Positions 7,954 through 16,664 of a DNA stretch of 64,000 nucleotides are shown here, in pieces. A program made the position numbers and the translations under genes. Within the stretch, counting starts at the first letter, position 1. Every line of letters starts with the position of its first letter. The stretch is from Tropicimonas sediminicola (lineage in GTDB: Bacteria; Pseudomonadota; Alphaproteobacteria; Rhodobacterales; Rhodobacteraceae), in the NCBI RefSeq assembly GCF_900188335.1, contig NZ_FZOY01000001.1, forward strand, positions 806,001-870,000. Reading direction: 5' to 3'. The notes below the pieces were generated by a model. That model saw nothing but the letters and a program-made list of their open reading frames with translations, did no database searches and was not told where the DNA came from.

Positions 7954-9579
7954 TTGGTTAAACAAAGCTCAGCAACCGCGCTTGCAACTCTTCTTGCTTT
8001 GTCCGTCTCTTCAACGGCCATTGCACAGGACTACGATCTCGTCATCACCGGCGGACGGGTCATGGACCCGGAGACGCTCTACGACGACATTGCCAATGTC
8101 GGGATCACCGACGGACGTATCGTCGAGATCTCGAAGGACACTCTGACTGGCGCGGACGAGATCGACGCCACGGGCCACGTCGTCGCGCCCGGCTTCATCG
8201 ATACTCATTTCCACTGGCAGGCACCGATCGGCTACAGGTTCGGGCTGCACGACGGGCTGACCAGCAGCATGGACCTGGAGATGGGCTGCGCTGCAAACCT
8301 CATCCCGGAATGGTATGCCGCGCGCGAAGGCGTTACGCAGGCCAACTACGGATGCGCGGCGAGCCACGAGATCGCGCGTTCTATCGCCATCGACGGGGCC
8401 AGCGGAGACAACCTGCTGCGCGGCCCGATTGCTGTTCTGGAAACCCGCAAGCAATCCGGCTGGAGCCAGACCAAGGCAGATTATGACACTGGCAACGAGA
8501 TTCTGCGCATCCTCGACAAGGGCTTGCAGGACGGCGCGGTCGGGATCGGCAGCACGCTGGGCTACATGCGCAACAGTGTTACCTCGCGCGAGATGTTCGA
8601 GGTTCAGAAGGTCGCCGCCCGCTACGGCCGGCACACCGGCGTCCACACGCGTTTCACCCCGGACAATGCAACCAACGAGAATGTGGGCGCGCAGGAGGCT
8701 TTGGCCAACGGTCTCGCGCTCGACGCGCCGGTTTCGATCCTGCACTTCAACAATCCCGGCTACCGTTTGACGCATGAATTGCTGACACGTCTTTCCGAAC
8801 AGGGTCACAACGTCTGGGGCGAGGTCTATCCCTACTCGGCTGGGGCGACCACGGTGAACGCGGTCTTCATGCAGCCTGAAAACTGGGTAGACAGGCTTGG
8901 CCACAAATACGAGGACACGGTTCAGGACCCCATCACCGGTGACTTCTACACGACGGCGTCTTTTGAACAGGCCCTGCAGGACGACCCGACCCGCGAAATC
9001 ATCCTCTTCAAGATGCCTGAGGAGGACTCGGTGCGCTGGCTGACGCTGCGCGGCACGACGATGGCAAGCGACGCAATGGCCGGAACACCGATTTTCGGCC
9101 CTTGGGACACGCCGGCCGACCAGATTGGTAACACCCATCCGCGCACTTCGGGCGCGCGCGCCAAGGCGATCCGGCTGGCCCGCGAGAACGACATCCCGCT
9201 GATGCAGATCATGTCGATCCTCAGCTACAACGCCGCCAAACACCTGGGTGACACCGGGCTAAAGGCCATGCAGGAACGTGGTCGGCTGCAGGAAGGGATG
9301 GTCGCCGATATCGTCGTGTTCGACCCTGAAACGGTGACGGACAACTCGACCTATTCCGAAGGGCTGGTGCCGTCCACCGGGTTCAAGGCGGTTGTCGTCA
9401 ACGGTACCGTCGCGGTGCGGGACGACGAGTTGCTCAGCGTCTTTCCGGGCCAGCCGATACGCTTCGAGCCCGAGGCCGCGCCGCGCTTCGAGCCGGTGAG
9501 CGAGGAGGCTTGGAACCTCGAGTTTTCCACCGGAATGCCCGACATCGCCCCCGGCCTGCCGCCCGAGGGCGGCAATTGA
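7954..9579 (+). CDS. Second exported amidohydrolase of the D-aminoacylase type
   Basis: A 541-residue paralogue of the preceding gene. The start is TTG at 7954: AGGGAG lies 8 nt upstream and the product begins with a good signal peptide (MVKQSSATALATLLAL, cleavage near IAQ). The shared ends are YDLVITGGRVMDPETLYDD and VFDPETVTDNSTY. The metal motif is THFHWQ with His85 and His87. Later candidate ligands are in VHTRFTP, SILHFNNPG and MASDAM. It carries about 50 extra C-terminal residues (ending PGLPPEGGN) that the first copy lacks. Two adjacent, diverged copies suggest two related substrates or successive cleavage steps. Substrate unknown. Confidence 0.85.
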   Translation: MVKQSSATALATLLALSVSSTAIAQDYDLVITGGRVMDPETLYDDIANVGITDGRIVEISKDTLTGADEIDATGHVVAPGFIDTHFHWQAPIGYRFGLHDGLTSSMDLEMGCAANLIPEWYAAREGVTQANYGCAASHEIARSIAIDGASGDNLLRGPIAVLETRKQSGWSQTKADYDTGNEILRILDKGLQDGAVGIGSTLGYMRNSVTSREMFEVQKVAARYGRHTGVHTRFTPDNATNENVGAQEALANGLALDAPVSILHFNNPGYRLTHELLTRLSEQGHNVWGEVYPYSAGATTVNAVFMQPENWVDRLGHKYEDTVQDPITGDFYTTASFEQALQDDPTREIILFKMPEEDSVRWLTLRGTTMASDAMAGTPIFGPWDTPADQIGNTHPRTSGARAKAIRLARENDIPLMQIMSILSYNAAKHLGDTGLKAMQERGRLQEGMVADIVVFDPETVTDNSTYSEGLVPSTGFKAVVVNGTVAVRDDELLSVFPGQPIRFEPEAAPRFEPVSEEAWNLEFSTGMPDIAPGLPPEGGN

Positions 9580-9601
9580 GCCGCCGCGGGGAAATAAACG
9601 G

Positions 9602-10372
9602 ATGCGTGTGATCTTCGCGACAGCCTTCGCCATCCCCATGGGGATGGCCATGCTTGCCGCGGAGCCGGCCAGGATCGATTTCGACGATCTGGCGGACCCT
9701 GCGGCCCGCGCCTTCGTCGACCCCTATCTGGAGATGGGGCCGGAGCGAATGAACGAGCTCAGGACAGTCGTCCGGCTCGGCGCGCGGCTCGCAGAGACAG
9801 ACCTGTCCCCGGAGGACAGGCAGCGCCTCGAAGCGCGCCGCTCGGACGCCGAAGCGGCGCTCGCCGTTTCTGGCTTCGATATCGCGGCGCTTCTGGCGCA
9901 GCGCTGGACCGTCGCCCAAAAACGCAGGGAGGCGCAGATCGCCACGAACCCATTGCTCGAAGGCGCCGCAGTGCGCCTCGAAGGGTACCTGATCCCGGCC
10001 GGAACTGGCCCGGACGGCAGGGGGATCGGTTATCTCGTGCCGGTGGTCGGGATGTGCAGCCATATCCCCGCGCCGCCGCCCAACGAACTGGTACGGCTGT
10101 ACTTCGAGCCAGATAGTGGCACGGGTTCGATCTACCTGCCCGTCAGCGTGACCGGAACGCTCCGCGCCGAGGCGAGCGACGAGACGATCCATCTTCTCGA
10201 TGGAATGGTGCGCATGCAGAGCCTTTGGCGGCTGGACACGGATACCCTCGCTGCCGAAGGGCCCGTTCCCAAGGCCCGTAATACGATTGTCGCTCAAGAT
10301 CCCCTCGAAGCCCTCCCGGCGGAAGCAATCGGTCAAACGCATTCATCAAGCATAGGAGCAAGAAAGAAATGA
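9602..10372 (+). CDS. DUF3299-domain exported protein, copy 1
   Basis: A 256-residue protein with a probable signal peptide (first 19 residues) followed by an alpha-helical stretch and a C-terminal DUF3299 beta domain. The hallmark is GYLVPVVGMCSHIPAPPPNELV at about residues 143-164, with Cys152 and His154 positioned like the family Cys/His pair. The biochemical function of DUF3299 is not established to my knowledge. Family members often accompany MacB/FtsX-type ABC transporters. It overlaps the next amidohydrolase start by 4 nt (ATGA), so the two are translationally coupled. A paralogue lies at 15972-16625 next to such a transporter. Confidence 0.75.
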   Translation: MRVIFATAFAIPMGMAMLAAEPARIDFDDLADPAARAFVDPYLEMGPERMNELRTVVRLGARLAETDLSPEDRQRLEARRSDAEAALAVSGFDIAALLAQRWTVAQKRREAQIATNPLLEGAAVRLEGYLIPAGTGPDGRGIGYLVPVVGMCSHIPAPPPNELVRLYFEPDSGTGSIYLPVSVTGTLRAEASDETIHLLDGMVRMQSLWRLDTDTLAAEGPVPKARNTIVAQDPLEALPAEAIGQTHSSSIGARKK

Positions 10373-11715
10373 AACTATGGAACGGAACTGCGTCCCTGGT
10401 TGCTGTTGCGGCCATCTTTTCCGGCGCAGCCCAAGCACAGGAAGACACCTCTGACGGACCGATCCTGTTCACCAACGTTGACGTTTTCGACGGCGTCAAC
10501 GAAGCCCTCATTGAGGACGTCAACGTCGTCGTCACCGACAACGTGATCACTCAGATATCGTCCGAAGATCTTTCGGTTGCCGGCGGCATGGTGATCGATG
10601 GTGAGGGCCACACGCTGATGCCCGGACTGATCGACTCGCACACGCATCTTATGTTTTCCGGGATCACGTTTCCCGAGGTCCTCTTCCAGCGACCGGGCTA
10701 CGGGATGATCCAGGGCGTTGTAATCGCAGAACAAACGCTGATGAACGGCGTTACGACTGTTCGTGATATGGCTGGAGACGTGTTTGACCTGAAGCGGGCA
10801 ATCGATGAAGGCACAGTCCCCGGTCCGCGGGTCTATCCCTCCGGTGCCATGATTTCTCAGACCAGCGGGCATGCCGATTTCCGGCTCCCCGTCGAACCCA
10901 ATCCAACCATAACCGGTACGATGACGGTCCCTGGGCAGAAGGGCGCCGGATTGGTCGTCGACGGTGTGCCGCTCATGCTCGCCGCAACGCGTGAACAGCT
11001 TCGCCTTGGCGCCTCACAGATCAAACTCGCGATCAGCGGTTCGGTCAGCGGCATCAACGATCCGCTCGACACGACGCAGTTTACCTTGGAGGAAATCGAA
11101 GCGGCGGTGGCGGCCGCAGAGAATTGGGGCACCTACGTTACCGTACATGGCTACTCGACCCGCGCCGTCAACCAGGCCATCGATGGCGGGATCAAGTCGG
11201 TTGAGCATGGCCAGCTTCTCGACGAAGCCACGTTACAGCGCATGTCGGACGAAGGGGTCTGGCTCAGCATCCAGCCATTCACATTGTGCAATGAGCCCGG
11301 GCTGACCCCGGAGCAGAACGCCAAGCAAGCAATCGTCTGCGAAGGAACCGGCAAGGTCTACGAGGCAATCAAATCCTTGCCCGACCTCAAAGTTGTGCAC
11401 GGAACCGACATCTTCATCAGCCCCGGAAAAGGCATCGGTGTCAGTGAAGAAGTAGAGCAATTGGAGCGCCTTCTGGACTGGTTCACACCCTATGAAATCC
11501 TGAAGATGACCACCGGCAATGCGACGGAATTGCTGCAACTGTCCGGGCCGCGCAATCCGTATCCCGGCGTTATCGGACGGGTCGAATTGGACGCGCTGGC
11601 CGATCTCCTGCTCGTCGAAGGTAACCCGTTGGAAAGCCTCGATCCGGTTACTGACCGCAACAACATCAAGATCATCATGAAGGACGGCGTGATTTACAAG
11701 AACACGCTGAACTAA
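10369..11715 (+). CDS. Third exported amidohydrolase, imidazolonepropionase/prolidase-like clade
   Basis: A 448-residue protein with a signal peptide (cleavage near AQAQED) and an amidohydrolase barrel of a different branch from the two upstream. The motifs are PGLIDSHTHLMF (His91, His93), a KLAISGS segment carrying the likely carbamylated lysine, VTVHGYS, SVEHGQLL, and HGTDIF with the catalytic aspartate. Members of this branch hydrolyse Xaa-Pro or N-acyl dipeptides and related amides. An AGGAG lies upstream and its start overlaps the DUF3299 stop. A hairpin follows the stop codon. With the other two it gives the cluster three periplasmic hydrolases, which argues for stepwise breakdown of one imported compound. 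Confidence 0.85.
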   Translation: MKLWNGTASLVAVAAIFSGAAQAQEDTSDGPILFTNVDVFDGVNEALIEDVNVVVTDNVITQISSEDLSVAGGMVIDGEGHTLMPGLIDSHTHLMFSGITFPEVLFQRPGYGMIQGVVIAEQTLMNGVTTVRDMAGDVFDLKRAIDEGTVPGPRVYPSGAMISQTSGHADFRLPVEPNPTITGTMTVPGQKGAGLVVDGVPLMLAATREQLRLGASQIKLAISGSVSGINDPLDTTQFTLEEIEAAVAAAENWGTYVTVHGYSTRAVNQAIDGGIKSVEHGQLLDEATLQRMSDEGVWLSIQPFTLCNEPGLTPEQNAKQAIVCEGTGKVYEAIKSLPDLKVVHGTDIFISPGKGIGVSEEVEQLERLLDWFTPYEILKMTTGNATELLQLSGPRNPYPGVIGRVELDALADLLLVEGNPLESLDPVTDRNNIKIIMKDGVIYKNTLN

Positions 11716-11721
11716 GCCTCT

Positions 11722-11760
11722 GGCGGGCGACGAGCAGACAGGTTTTGTCCGTCGCCTGCC
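11722..11760 (+). terminator. Stem-loop after the third amidohydrolase
   Basis: GGCGGGCGACG pairs with CGTCGCCTGCC shortly downstream, forming an 11-bp stem with one G-T pair. There is no T-run after it, so it may be a weak terminator or a processing/stability element separating the hydrolase genes from the next outer-membrane gene. Confidence 0.3.
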
Positions 11761-11853
11761 CACCAAATCCTGTCACTGGCTGCAAGTACCGCGTGATGTT
11801 TGCCACATGCCGGGCGCAGGCAGGCCGACGAGACATATTGAAAGGAACGGATC

Positions 11854-12612
11854 ATGAGTTTCTACACTACGCGTCGTGCTTCGGCGCTTGCAGCCATCGC
11901 GTTGATGGCCGCGCCGGTGAGCGCGTCGGCGCAGGACGCGATGTCGGACAGCTGGCAATGGGGCGCCGAGCTCTATTTCTGGGGCGCTTCTCTTGGCGGG
12001 GAAACGACGACCGGCACCGATATCGACATGGGGATCGACAAGATCATCGAAGATCTGAATTTCGGCCTCATGGGAACAGTTGCGGCGCAGAAGGGCAAAT
12101 GGACTGTCTTCGGCGATTTGATCTATTTGGATGTCGAGGAACAAGGCGACACCACTGTAGACGTCTTGGGCATGAATGTGGATATCGATGGCAAGGTCGA
12201 TCTTCGCGGTGTCATCAGCACTTTAGGCGCCGGTTATCGGGTCTATGAAGGAGCGGGAACTCAACTCGATATCACCGGCGGGCTTCGTTACCTCTGGCTC
12301 GACTCTACGATAGAACTCAGCGCGGCTGGTCTGAACGTGAAGGAAGAAGACTCGGGCACCAACATCGATGGGGTCGTCGGTTTCCGAGGCCAATCGGACA
12401 TCAATGAGAACTGGTACCTTTCCTACTACGGCGATGTCGGAACGGGTGAGAGCGATCTGACCTGGCAGGCCGCCGCAGCGATCAACTATCGTTTCCAGAA
12501 TTTCGATGTCGCCTTGGGCTATCGGTACCTTGACTGGGAGTTTGACGACTTCGGCCCCTTCGACGACCTGAATCTCTCGGGCGCCTTCCTTGGGGCGAAG
12601 TTCCGGTTCTGA
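11854..12612 (+). CDS. Outer-membrane beta-barrel protein
   Basis: A 252-residue protein with a signal peptide (about residues 1-26, ending ASAQDA). The mature chain is built of alternating strands and glycine-rich turns and ends in AFLGAKFRF, an outer-membrane insertion signature with a terminal Phe. The segments WQWGAELYFWGASLGG and FDVALGYRYLDWEFDDFG resemble the small outer-membrane proteins found in alphaproteobacteria. AAGGAA precedes the ATG. It is the second of three barrel proteins in this cluster. Specific substrate unknown. Confidence 0.75.
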   Translation: MSFYTTRRASALAAIALMAAPVSASAQDAMSDSWQWGAELYFWGASLGGETTTGTDIDMGIDKIIEDLNFGLMGTVAAQKGKWTVFGDLIYLDVEEQGDTTVDVLGMNVDIDGKVDLRGVISTLGAGYRVYEGAGTQLDITGGLRYLWLDSTIELSAAGLNVKEEDSGTNIDGVVGFRGQSDINENWYLSYYGDVGTGESDLTWQAAAAINYRFQNFDVALGYRYLDWEFDDFGPFDDLNLSGAFLGAKFRF

Positions 12613-12666
12613 CACATTACGGTAGCTGGCGCTTTCGCATCGGCAGCGACGCTGGAAGCGCCACCG

Positions 12667-12702
12667 CTTCCTGACCTTTGATTTTGAGCAAAGGTCAGGA
12701 AG
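12667..12702. terminator. Perfect 14-bp inverted repeat
   Basis: CTTCCTGACCTTTG at 12667-12680 is exactly repeated as its complement at 12689-12702, with an 8-nt loop ATTTTGAG. AAAATATT follows. It sits in the 154-bp gap between two barrel genes. On RNA it forms a stable hairpin that could terminate transcription, stabilise mRNA ends or bind a dimeric regulator. Confidence 0.5.
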
Positions 12703-12766
12703 AAAATATTCGAACAAACAAGGATCGACCGGAATGGGAGCGGATTGCACTTGGACTGCGTACAGG

Positions 12767-13915
12767 ATGCGGAACGGCCTTGCCGCCTTCGCGGCATTCT
12801 GTGTGGGCGCAGCCGGACCAGGATCCGCCATTGCAGCTGACGCAGCCTTGAGGCCGGCGACGAAGACCGCGGGAGCCGTCGTCGATTCCGATTTCGGATT
12901 TCGAGCGGGGTCAACTATTCTCGCTCCGATCCCGTTCACAAACGATGTCATCGGTTCTGGCCTCACCCTTGGTGCCGGGTATCTCTTCACCTTGCCTGGT
13001 TCGAGACCCTCTGGCTTGGGTCTTGGCTACATGCAGACTTCGAACGGAACAGTCGGCTACGGCCTCGGTGGAATCGTCAATTTCGCTGATGGCAGGTGGA
13101 CACTCGGAGCCGCCGCCGTTGATGGCGACATCAACTACGACCTTCCAGTCGTGTTACCTTTTTTTGGTGAGCAAGACATTTCACTCACCCAGTCGGTAAC
13201 AGGAGGCGGTGTCCAACTTGGCTATAATTTCACACCGCAATTCGAGGCCTCGGCAACACTTGCGTATGTGGATACGGTTATCAAGCTTGACAGCGATCTC
13301 ATCGATGAACTTCCGGACTTCCTGCAGCCCGATCTTGATATCGAACTTGGTCGCCTGACCTTCGATCTAAAGTACGACACAAGGGACGATACGTTCTATC
13401 CGACGTCGGGTGTTGTCGGTTCTGCGGCGATCACCTTTGCAGAAGAAATCGACTCCGTCTTCAATGATCGATTTCAACTCGATGACCGCTCGTACATGAA
13501 AAACGTCTTCTCACTATCCGGCTACCGCTCGGTGGGAGAGAACGGCATCCTTGCCGGGAAGGCCGTGTTGTGCGGCACTTCCGACGACGCACCTTTTTTC
13601 GACACCTGCGGCGTTGGCTTCGTCGATGGTGCAAGGGGGTTCTCGGCGCTGAGTTATCTCGAGGATTACTCCGCCTCTGCGCAGGTTGAATTCCGCGGCC
13701 GATTGTCCCAGCGAATTGGTTACGTGGCCTTTGCCGATGTAGGCGGTGGAGGAGACAGCATTCGAGACATCTCCACTGACAATGGCGGCTACGCCGGCGG
13801 CCTTGGTGTCAGATTTCGCCTTTCGCAGCAATTCGCACTGGATTACTCGGCGGATTACGCCATCAACAATGACGGAGACGGGTTCCTCTATCTATATCTG
13901 GGACAGCGCTTCTGA
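12767..13915 (+). CDS. BamA/D15-type outer-membrane barrel without POTRA domains
   Basis: About 382 residues. The start at 12767 gives a clean signal peptide (MRNGLAAFAAF to AIAADA); an ATG at 12734 would add 11 residues in front of it. The C-terminal half has the surface-antigen D15 signature (FDLKYDTRDDTFYPTSGVVG) and ends YLYLGQRF with the terminal Phe needed for barrel assembly. POTRA repeats are absent, so it is a short barrel of the BamA superfamily rather than BamA or TamA itself. Its stop overlaps an ATG at 13915, and the ABC ATPase follows, suggesting co-transcription with an export system. Confidence 0.8.
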   Translation: MRNGLAAFAAFCVGAAGPGSAIAADAALRPATKTAGAVVDSDFGFRAGSTILAPIPFTNDVIGSGLTLGAGYLFTLPGSRPSGLGLGYMQTSNGTVGYGLGGIVNFADGRWTLGAAAVDGDINYDLPVVLPFFGEQDISLTQSVTGGGVQLGYNFTPQFEASATLAYVDTVIKLDSDLIDELPDFLQPDLDIELGRLTFDLKYDTRDDTFYPTSGVVGSAAITFAEEIDSVFNDRFQLDDRSYMKNVFSLSGYRSVGENGILAGKAVLCGTSDDAPFFDTCGVGFVDGARGFSALSYLEDYSASAQVEFRGRLSQRIGYVAFADVGGGGDSIRDISTDNGGYAGGLGVRFRLSQQFALDYSADYAINNDGDGFLYLYLGQRF

Positions 13916-13953
13916 TGTCGCCGGAAATCGGACTCCGGCATAGGGGAGAGTTG

Positions 13954-14658
13954 ATGGCAGTGATCGACAGTGGCGCGAAAGTCCTGAACGTCACCAAGCT
14001 TGAGTACGCCTGGAAAAAGGGAGATGTGCCTGTTCTGCGGATCGACGCGCTTGGCCTCGCGAAAGGGGAACGCGTGTTCCTCCGTGGTCCAAGCGGATCA
14101 GGAAAGTCGACGCTACTAGCAGCGATTGCCGGCGTCGTCGATATACCGACGGGCAGCATCTCTGTTGCCGGAACTGACGTCGGACAGCTCAGGGGCGGTG
14201 CAAGGGATCGGTTTCGAGTTAATCACATCGGATTGATCTTCCAGATGTTCAACCTGATCCCATGGCAATCGGCATTGGAAAACGTGCTGATGCCGTGCCG
14301 CTTTTCTCGACGCCGTCGTGAGCGGGCGGGCGCAGATCCGAAGCTATCCGCTCTGCGATTGCTCGACGAACTCGGACTATCAGACCCGGCCCTGGTTTCC
14401 GCGCCAGCCATGTCATTGAGTGTTGGCCAGCAGCAGAGGGTTGCGGCAGCACGCGCGCTCATCGGGGCCCCTGAACTTATCCTGGCAGACGAACCAACGT
14501 CAGCGCTCGATGAAGGTGCAAAGGCTTCCTTTCTGGACCTGTTGAAGCGAGAATGTGAATCGGTGGGCTCCGCACTTCTCTTTGTCAGCCATGATCGATC
14601 CCTTGAGCGGGGCTTCGATAGGGTGTTGGAGATTACGGAGGTCAACAAAGCATGGTGA
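13954..14658 (+). CDS. ABC transporter ATP-binding protein, LolD/MacB type
   Basis: The ATG at 13954 is preferred because AGGGGAG lies 5 nt upstream; a longer frame begins at 13915. About 234 residues. All ABC signatures are intact: Walker A GPSGSGKSTLL, Q-loop FQMFNLIPWQS, signature LSVGQQQRV, Walker B LILADEPTSALD, and H-loop FVSHDRS. The family drives FtsX-like permeases that do mechanical work in the periplasm rather than classical import. Its stop overlaps the permease start at 14652, so the two form one unit. Confidence 0.9.
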   Translation: MAVIDSGAKVLNVTKLEYAWKKGDVPVLRIDALGLAKGERVFLRGPSGSGKSTLLAAIAGVVDIPTGSISVAGTDVGQLRGGARDRFRVNHIGLIFQMFNLIPWQSALENVLMPCRFSRRRRERAGADPKLSALRLLDELGLSDPALVSAPAMSLSVGQQQRVAAARALIGAPELILADEPTSALDEGAKASFLDLLKRECESVGSALLFVSHDRSLERGFDRVLEITEVNKAW

Positions 14659-15953
14659 CCTCGCTTTCCTTGGCTGTTGGAAGCCTATGGAACCGGCGTT
14701 TTGTGGCGGCGCTCACCGTTCTTGCGATCGCGCTCAGTGTATTTCTGGTGATCGGCGTCGAGCGTTTGCGTGTTTCCGCGAAGGAGAGTTTCGCAAACTC
14801 GGCTTCGGGCATCGATCTGATTGTGGCATCGCGCGGCAATCCGGTGCAGGTCCTCATGGCGACGGTCTTTGGGGTGGGTTCGACTGGACCGGGCATCGAC
14901 TGGGACAGCTACGAGATGGTCGAGGCCCTGCCGCAAGTGGCGTGGGCGGTTCCGATTGCGATGGGCGACAACCACCGCGGCTATCCGGTTGTAGGCACTA
15001 CGCCAGAATATTTTGAGCATTTCAGACATAGCAACGGAAGACCACTCGCTTTCACATCAGGTCATTCCTTCTCGGAAGAAGACGGCGCTGTTATCGGAGC
15101 AGAGATCGCCACGCGCTTCGGCTATGAGATTGGCACGACTGTCGTCAATGCACATGGCGCGGGCGAGGTAGCCTTCGACCTGCACGACGAGGCCCCCTTT
15201 GTCGTCAGGGGAATTCTAATGCCGACGGGCACGGCCGTGGATCGCATGGTTTTCGTGTCGCTGGAGGGGTTCGACCAACTGCACGCCGAAAAAACCAAAA
15301 GTGTCGATCCGTTCGCGCAGGAAACAAGCGCCAATGCCGATCCCGTCGAGGACGCGACAGACAGCGTTGAGGCCGACCATCACGATCACGCCCATGAACC
15401 TGACAAGATCAACGCAATCTATGTCGGGTTGGCCGATCGCGGCGCGGTCCTTTCCATCCAAAGAGCCATTTCGGAATACGCCGCTGAACCTCTCAGCGCA
15501 GTGCTTCCAGCCATGGCGTTGATTGAACTATGGTCGATCACCGGCGCAGCAGAGCGGGCCATTGTGTTGATGGCATCGGCTGTTGCTTTGGCTGGCATCG
15601 TGGCGATGGTCGTCATGCTTTCGGCCTCGTTGGAGGTGCGCCGACGCGAATTTGCGATCCTGCGCTCCGTTGGAGCCACGCCCTTGCGCATCTTCTCTCT
15701 CATCGTTCTCGAAGCGGGGCTCGTGACGGTGGCGGGCCTGCTACTGGGATTAGTTTTGCTCGGAGCTCTGACTGCAATCTTGGAGCCGGTGCTACTTAGC
15801 CGGTTTGGGCTCCAGGTCGACGCAAGTGCATCTCTGTTGCGTGAAGGCTGGTTGTTGCTTGCAATCTTGATGGCCGGACTGGCCGCCAGCTTTGTTCCCG
15901 CCATCCGGGTCTATCGAATGACATTGGCCGATGGTCTATCCTTCAGGCTTTAA
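14652..15953 (+). CDS. FtsX/MacB-like ABC permease with His-rich periplasmic loop
   Basis: A 433-residue permease with one N-terminal membrane helix (about 18-37), a large periplasmic domain, and three C-terminal helices (about 290-425) carrying the FtsX motif RRREFAILRSVGATPLRI. The periplasmic domain contains an acidic, His-rich patch at about residues 240-250 (H243, H244, H246, H248 within EADHHDHAHEP), a likely metal-binding loop. GGAGG lies about 10 nt upstream. It overlaps the ATPase gene and is followed by DUF3299 copy 2. The same three-gene order, as I recall it, occurs in zinc-starvation operons of gammaproteobacteria, which suggests metal handling or lipoprotein release here. That is inference. 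Confidence 0.85.
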   Translation: MVTSLSLAVGSLWNRRFVAALTVLAIALSVFLVIGVERLRVSAKESFANSASGIDLIVASRGNPVQVLMATVFGVGSTGPGIDWDSYEMVEALPQVAWAVPIAMGDNHRGYPVVGTTPEYFEHFRHSNGRPLAFTSGHSFSEEDGAVIGAEIATRFGYEIGTTVVNAHGAGEVAFDLHDEAPFVVRGILMPTGTAVDRMVFVSLEGFDQLHAEKTKSVDPFAQETSANADPVEDATDSVEADHHDHAHEPDKINAIYVGLADRGAVLSIQRAISEYAAEPLSAVLPAMALIELWSITGAAERAIVLMASAVALAGIVAMVVMLSASLEVRRREFAILRSVGATPLRIFSLIVLEAGLVTVAGLLLGLVLLGALTAILEPVLLSRFGLQVDASASLLREGWLLLAILMAGLAASFVPAIRVYRMTLADGLSFRL

Positions 15954-15971
15954 CCCATGGGAGACGTGTCC

Positions 15972-16625
15972 ATGAATATAGTTCCACGTGCTATTTCAGT
16001 TAGCATTCTCGCAATCCTTGTCAGTGCGTCGACGAGCCTCGGAGCAGCACTTCAGATCGGTTGGGACGACCTCGCACCTCCACCAGCAACGTACGAAAAT
16101 CCCTTCGCGGACCTTACAAATGAGCAACTTGATGACCTGAGAACCGTTCTTCGCGCGCAATCCTTCACGGAGAAAGAACTCCCGAATGAATTGCAGACAA
16201 GCGCCGAAGCTGCCCGCCTGCGCCTGGAGGAACAGGACCTGGACATTGATTGGCTGTTCGAACAGCGCCAAATGATCATGGAGAAGCGACGTGATGAGGC
16301 GGTTTCGACGCGCCCGGATATGATCGGATCGGAAATCCGGATGCCAGGCTATCTGCTTCCGCTCGATCTTGAAGATGGTCGCGCTGTCGAATTCCTTCTT
16401 GTTCCCACAGTGGGGGCTTGCATCCATACGCCACCGCCGCCGGCGAACCAGATGGTGCATGTCCGCTATCCCGCGGGGGTCGAGGTTGCGGGCCTTTACA
16501 CGCCGATCTGGATCAGCGGTACACTTTCGTCGAACCTGTCGGAACAGACCGTCCGGTATTCCGACGGCGAGGCCCGGATCGAGGTCAGCTACGCGATGAA
16601 TGCTGATCTTGTCGAACCATTCTGA
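15972..16625 (+). CDS. DUF3299-domain exported protein, copy 2
   Basis: About 217 residues from the ATG at 15972, which has GGGAG about 8 nt upstream; an in-frame ATG at 15957 is less well placed. A signal peptide (to about SLGAA) is followed by a helical region and the DUF3299 motif VPTVGACIHTPPPPANQMV, where the Cys and His are conserved. This is the canonical partner of the ABC pair just upstream. The copy at 9602 has MCSHIPAPPPNELV in the same place, so both are probably functional paralogues. Molecular role unknown. Confidence 0.8.
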   Translation: MNIVPRAISVSILAILVSASTSLGAALQIGWDDLAPPPATYENPFADLTNEQLDDLRTVLRAQSFTEKELPNELQTSAEAARLRLEEQDLDIDWLFEQRQMIMEKRRDEAVSTRPDMIGSEIRMPGYLLPLDLEDGRAVEFLLVPTVGACIHTPPPPANQMVHVRYPAGVEVAGLYTPIWISGTLSSNLSEQTVRYSDGEARIEVSYAMNADLVEPF

Positions 16626-16664
16626 TGCGCCATTCTCGACAGGGTGCCCGAAGATGATACCGCG

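Noticed and set aside
7877-8146. 89-codon frame at the start of the second amidohydrolase
   Set aside because: Out of frame with a gene that has a signal peptide, a ribosome-binding site and metal motifs; the product has no features.
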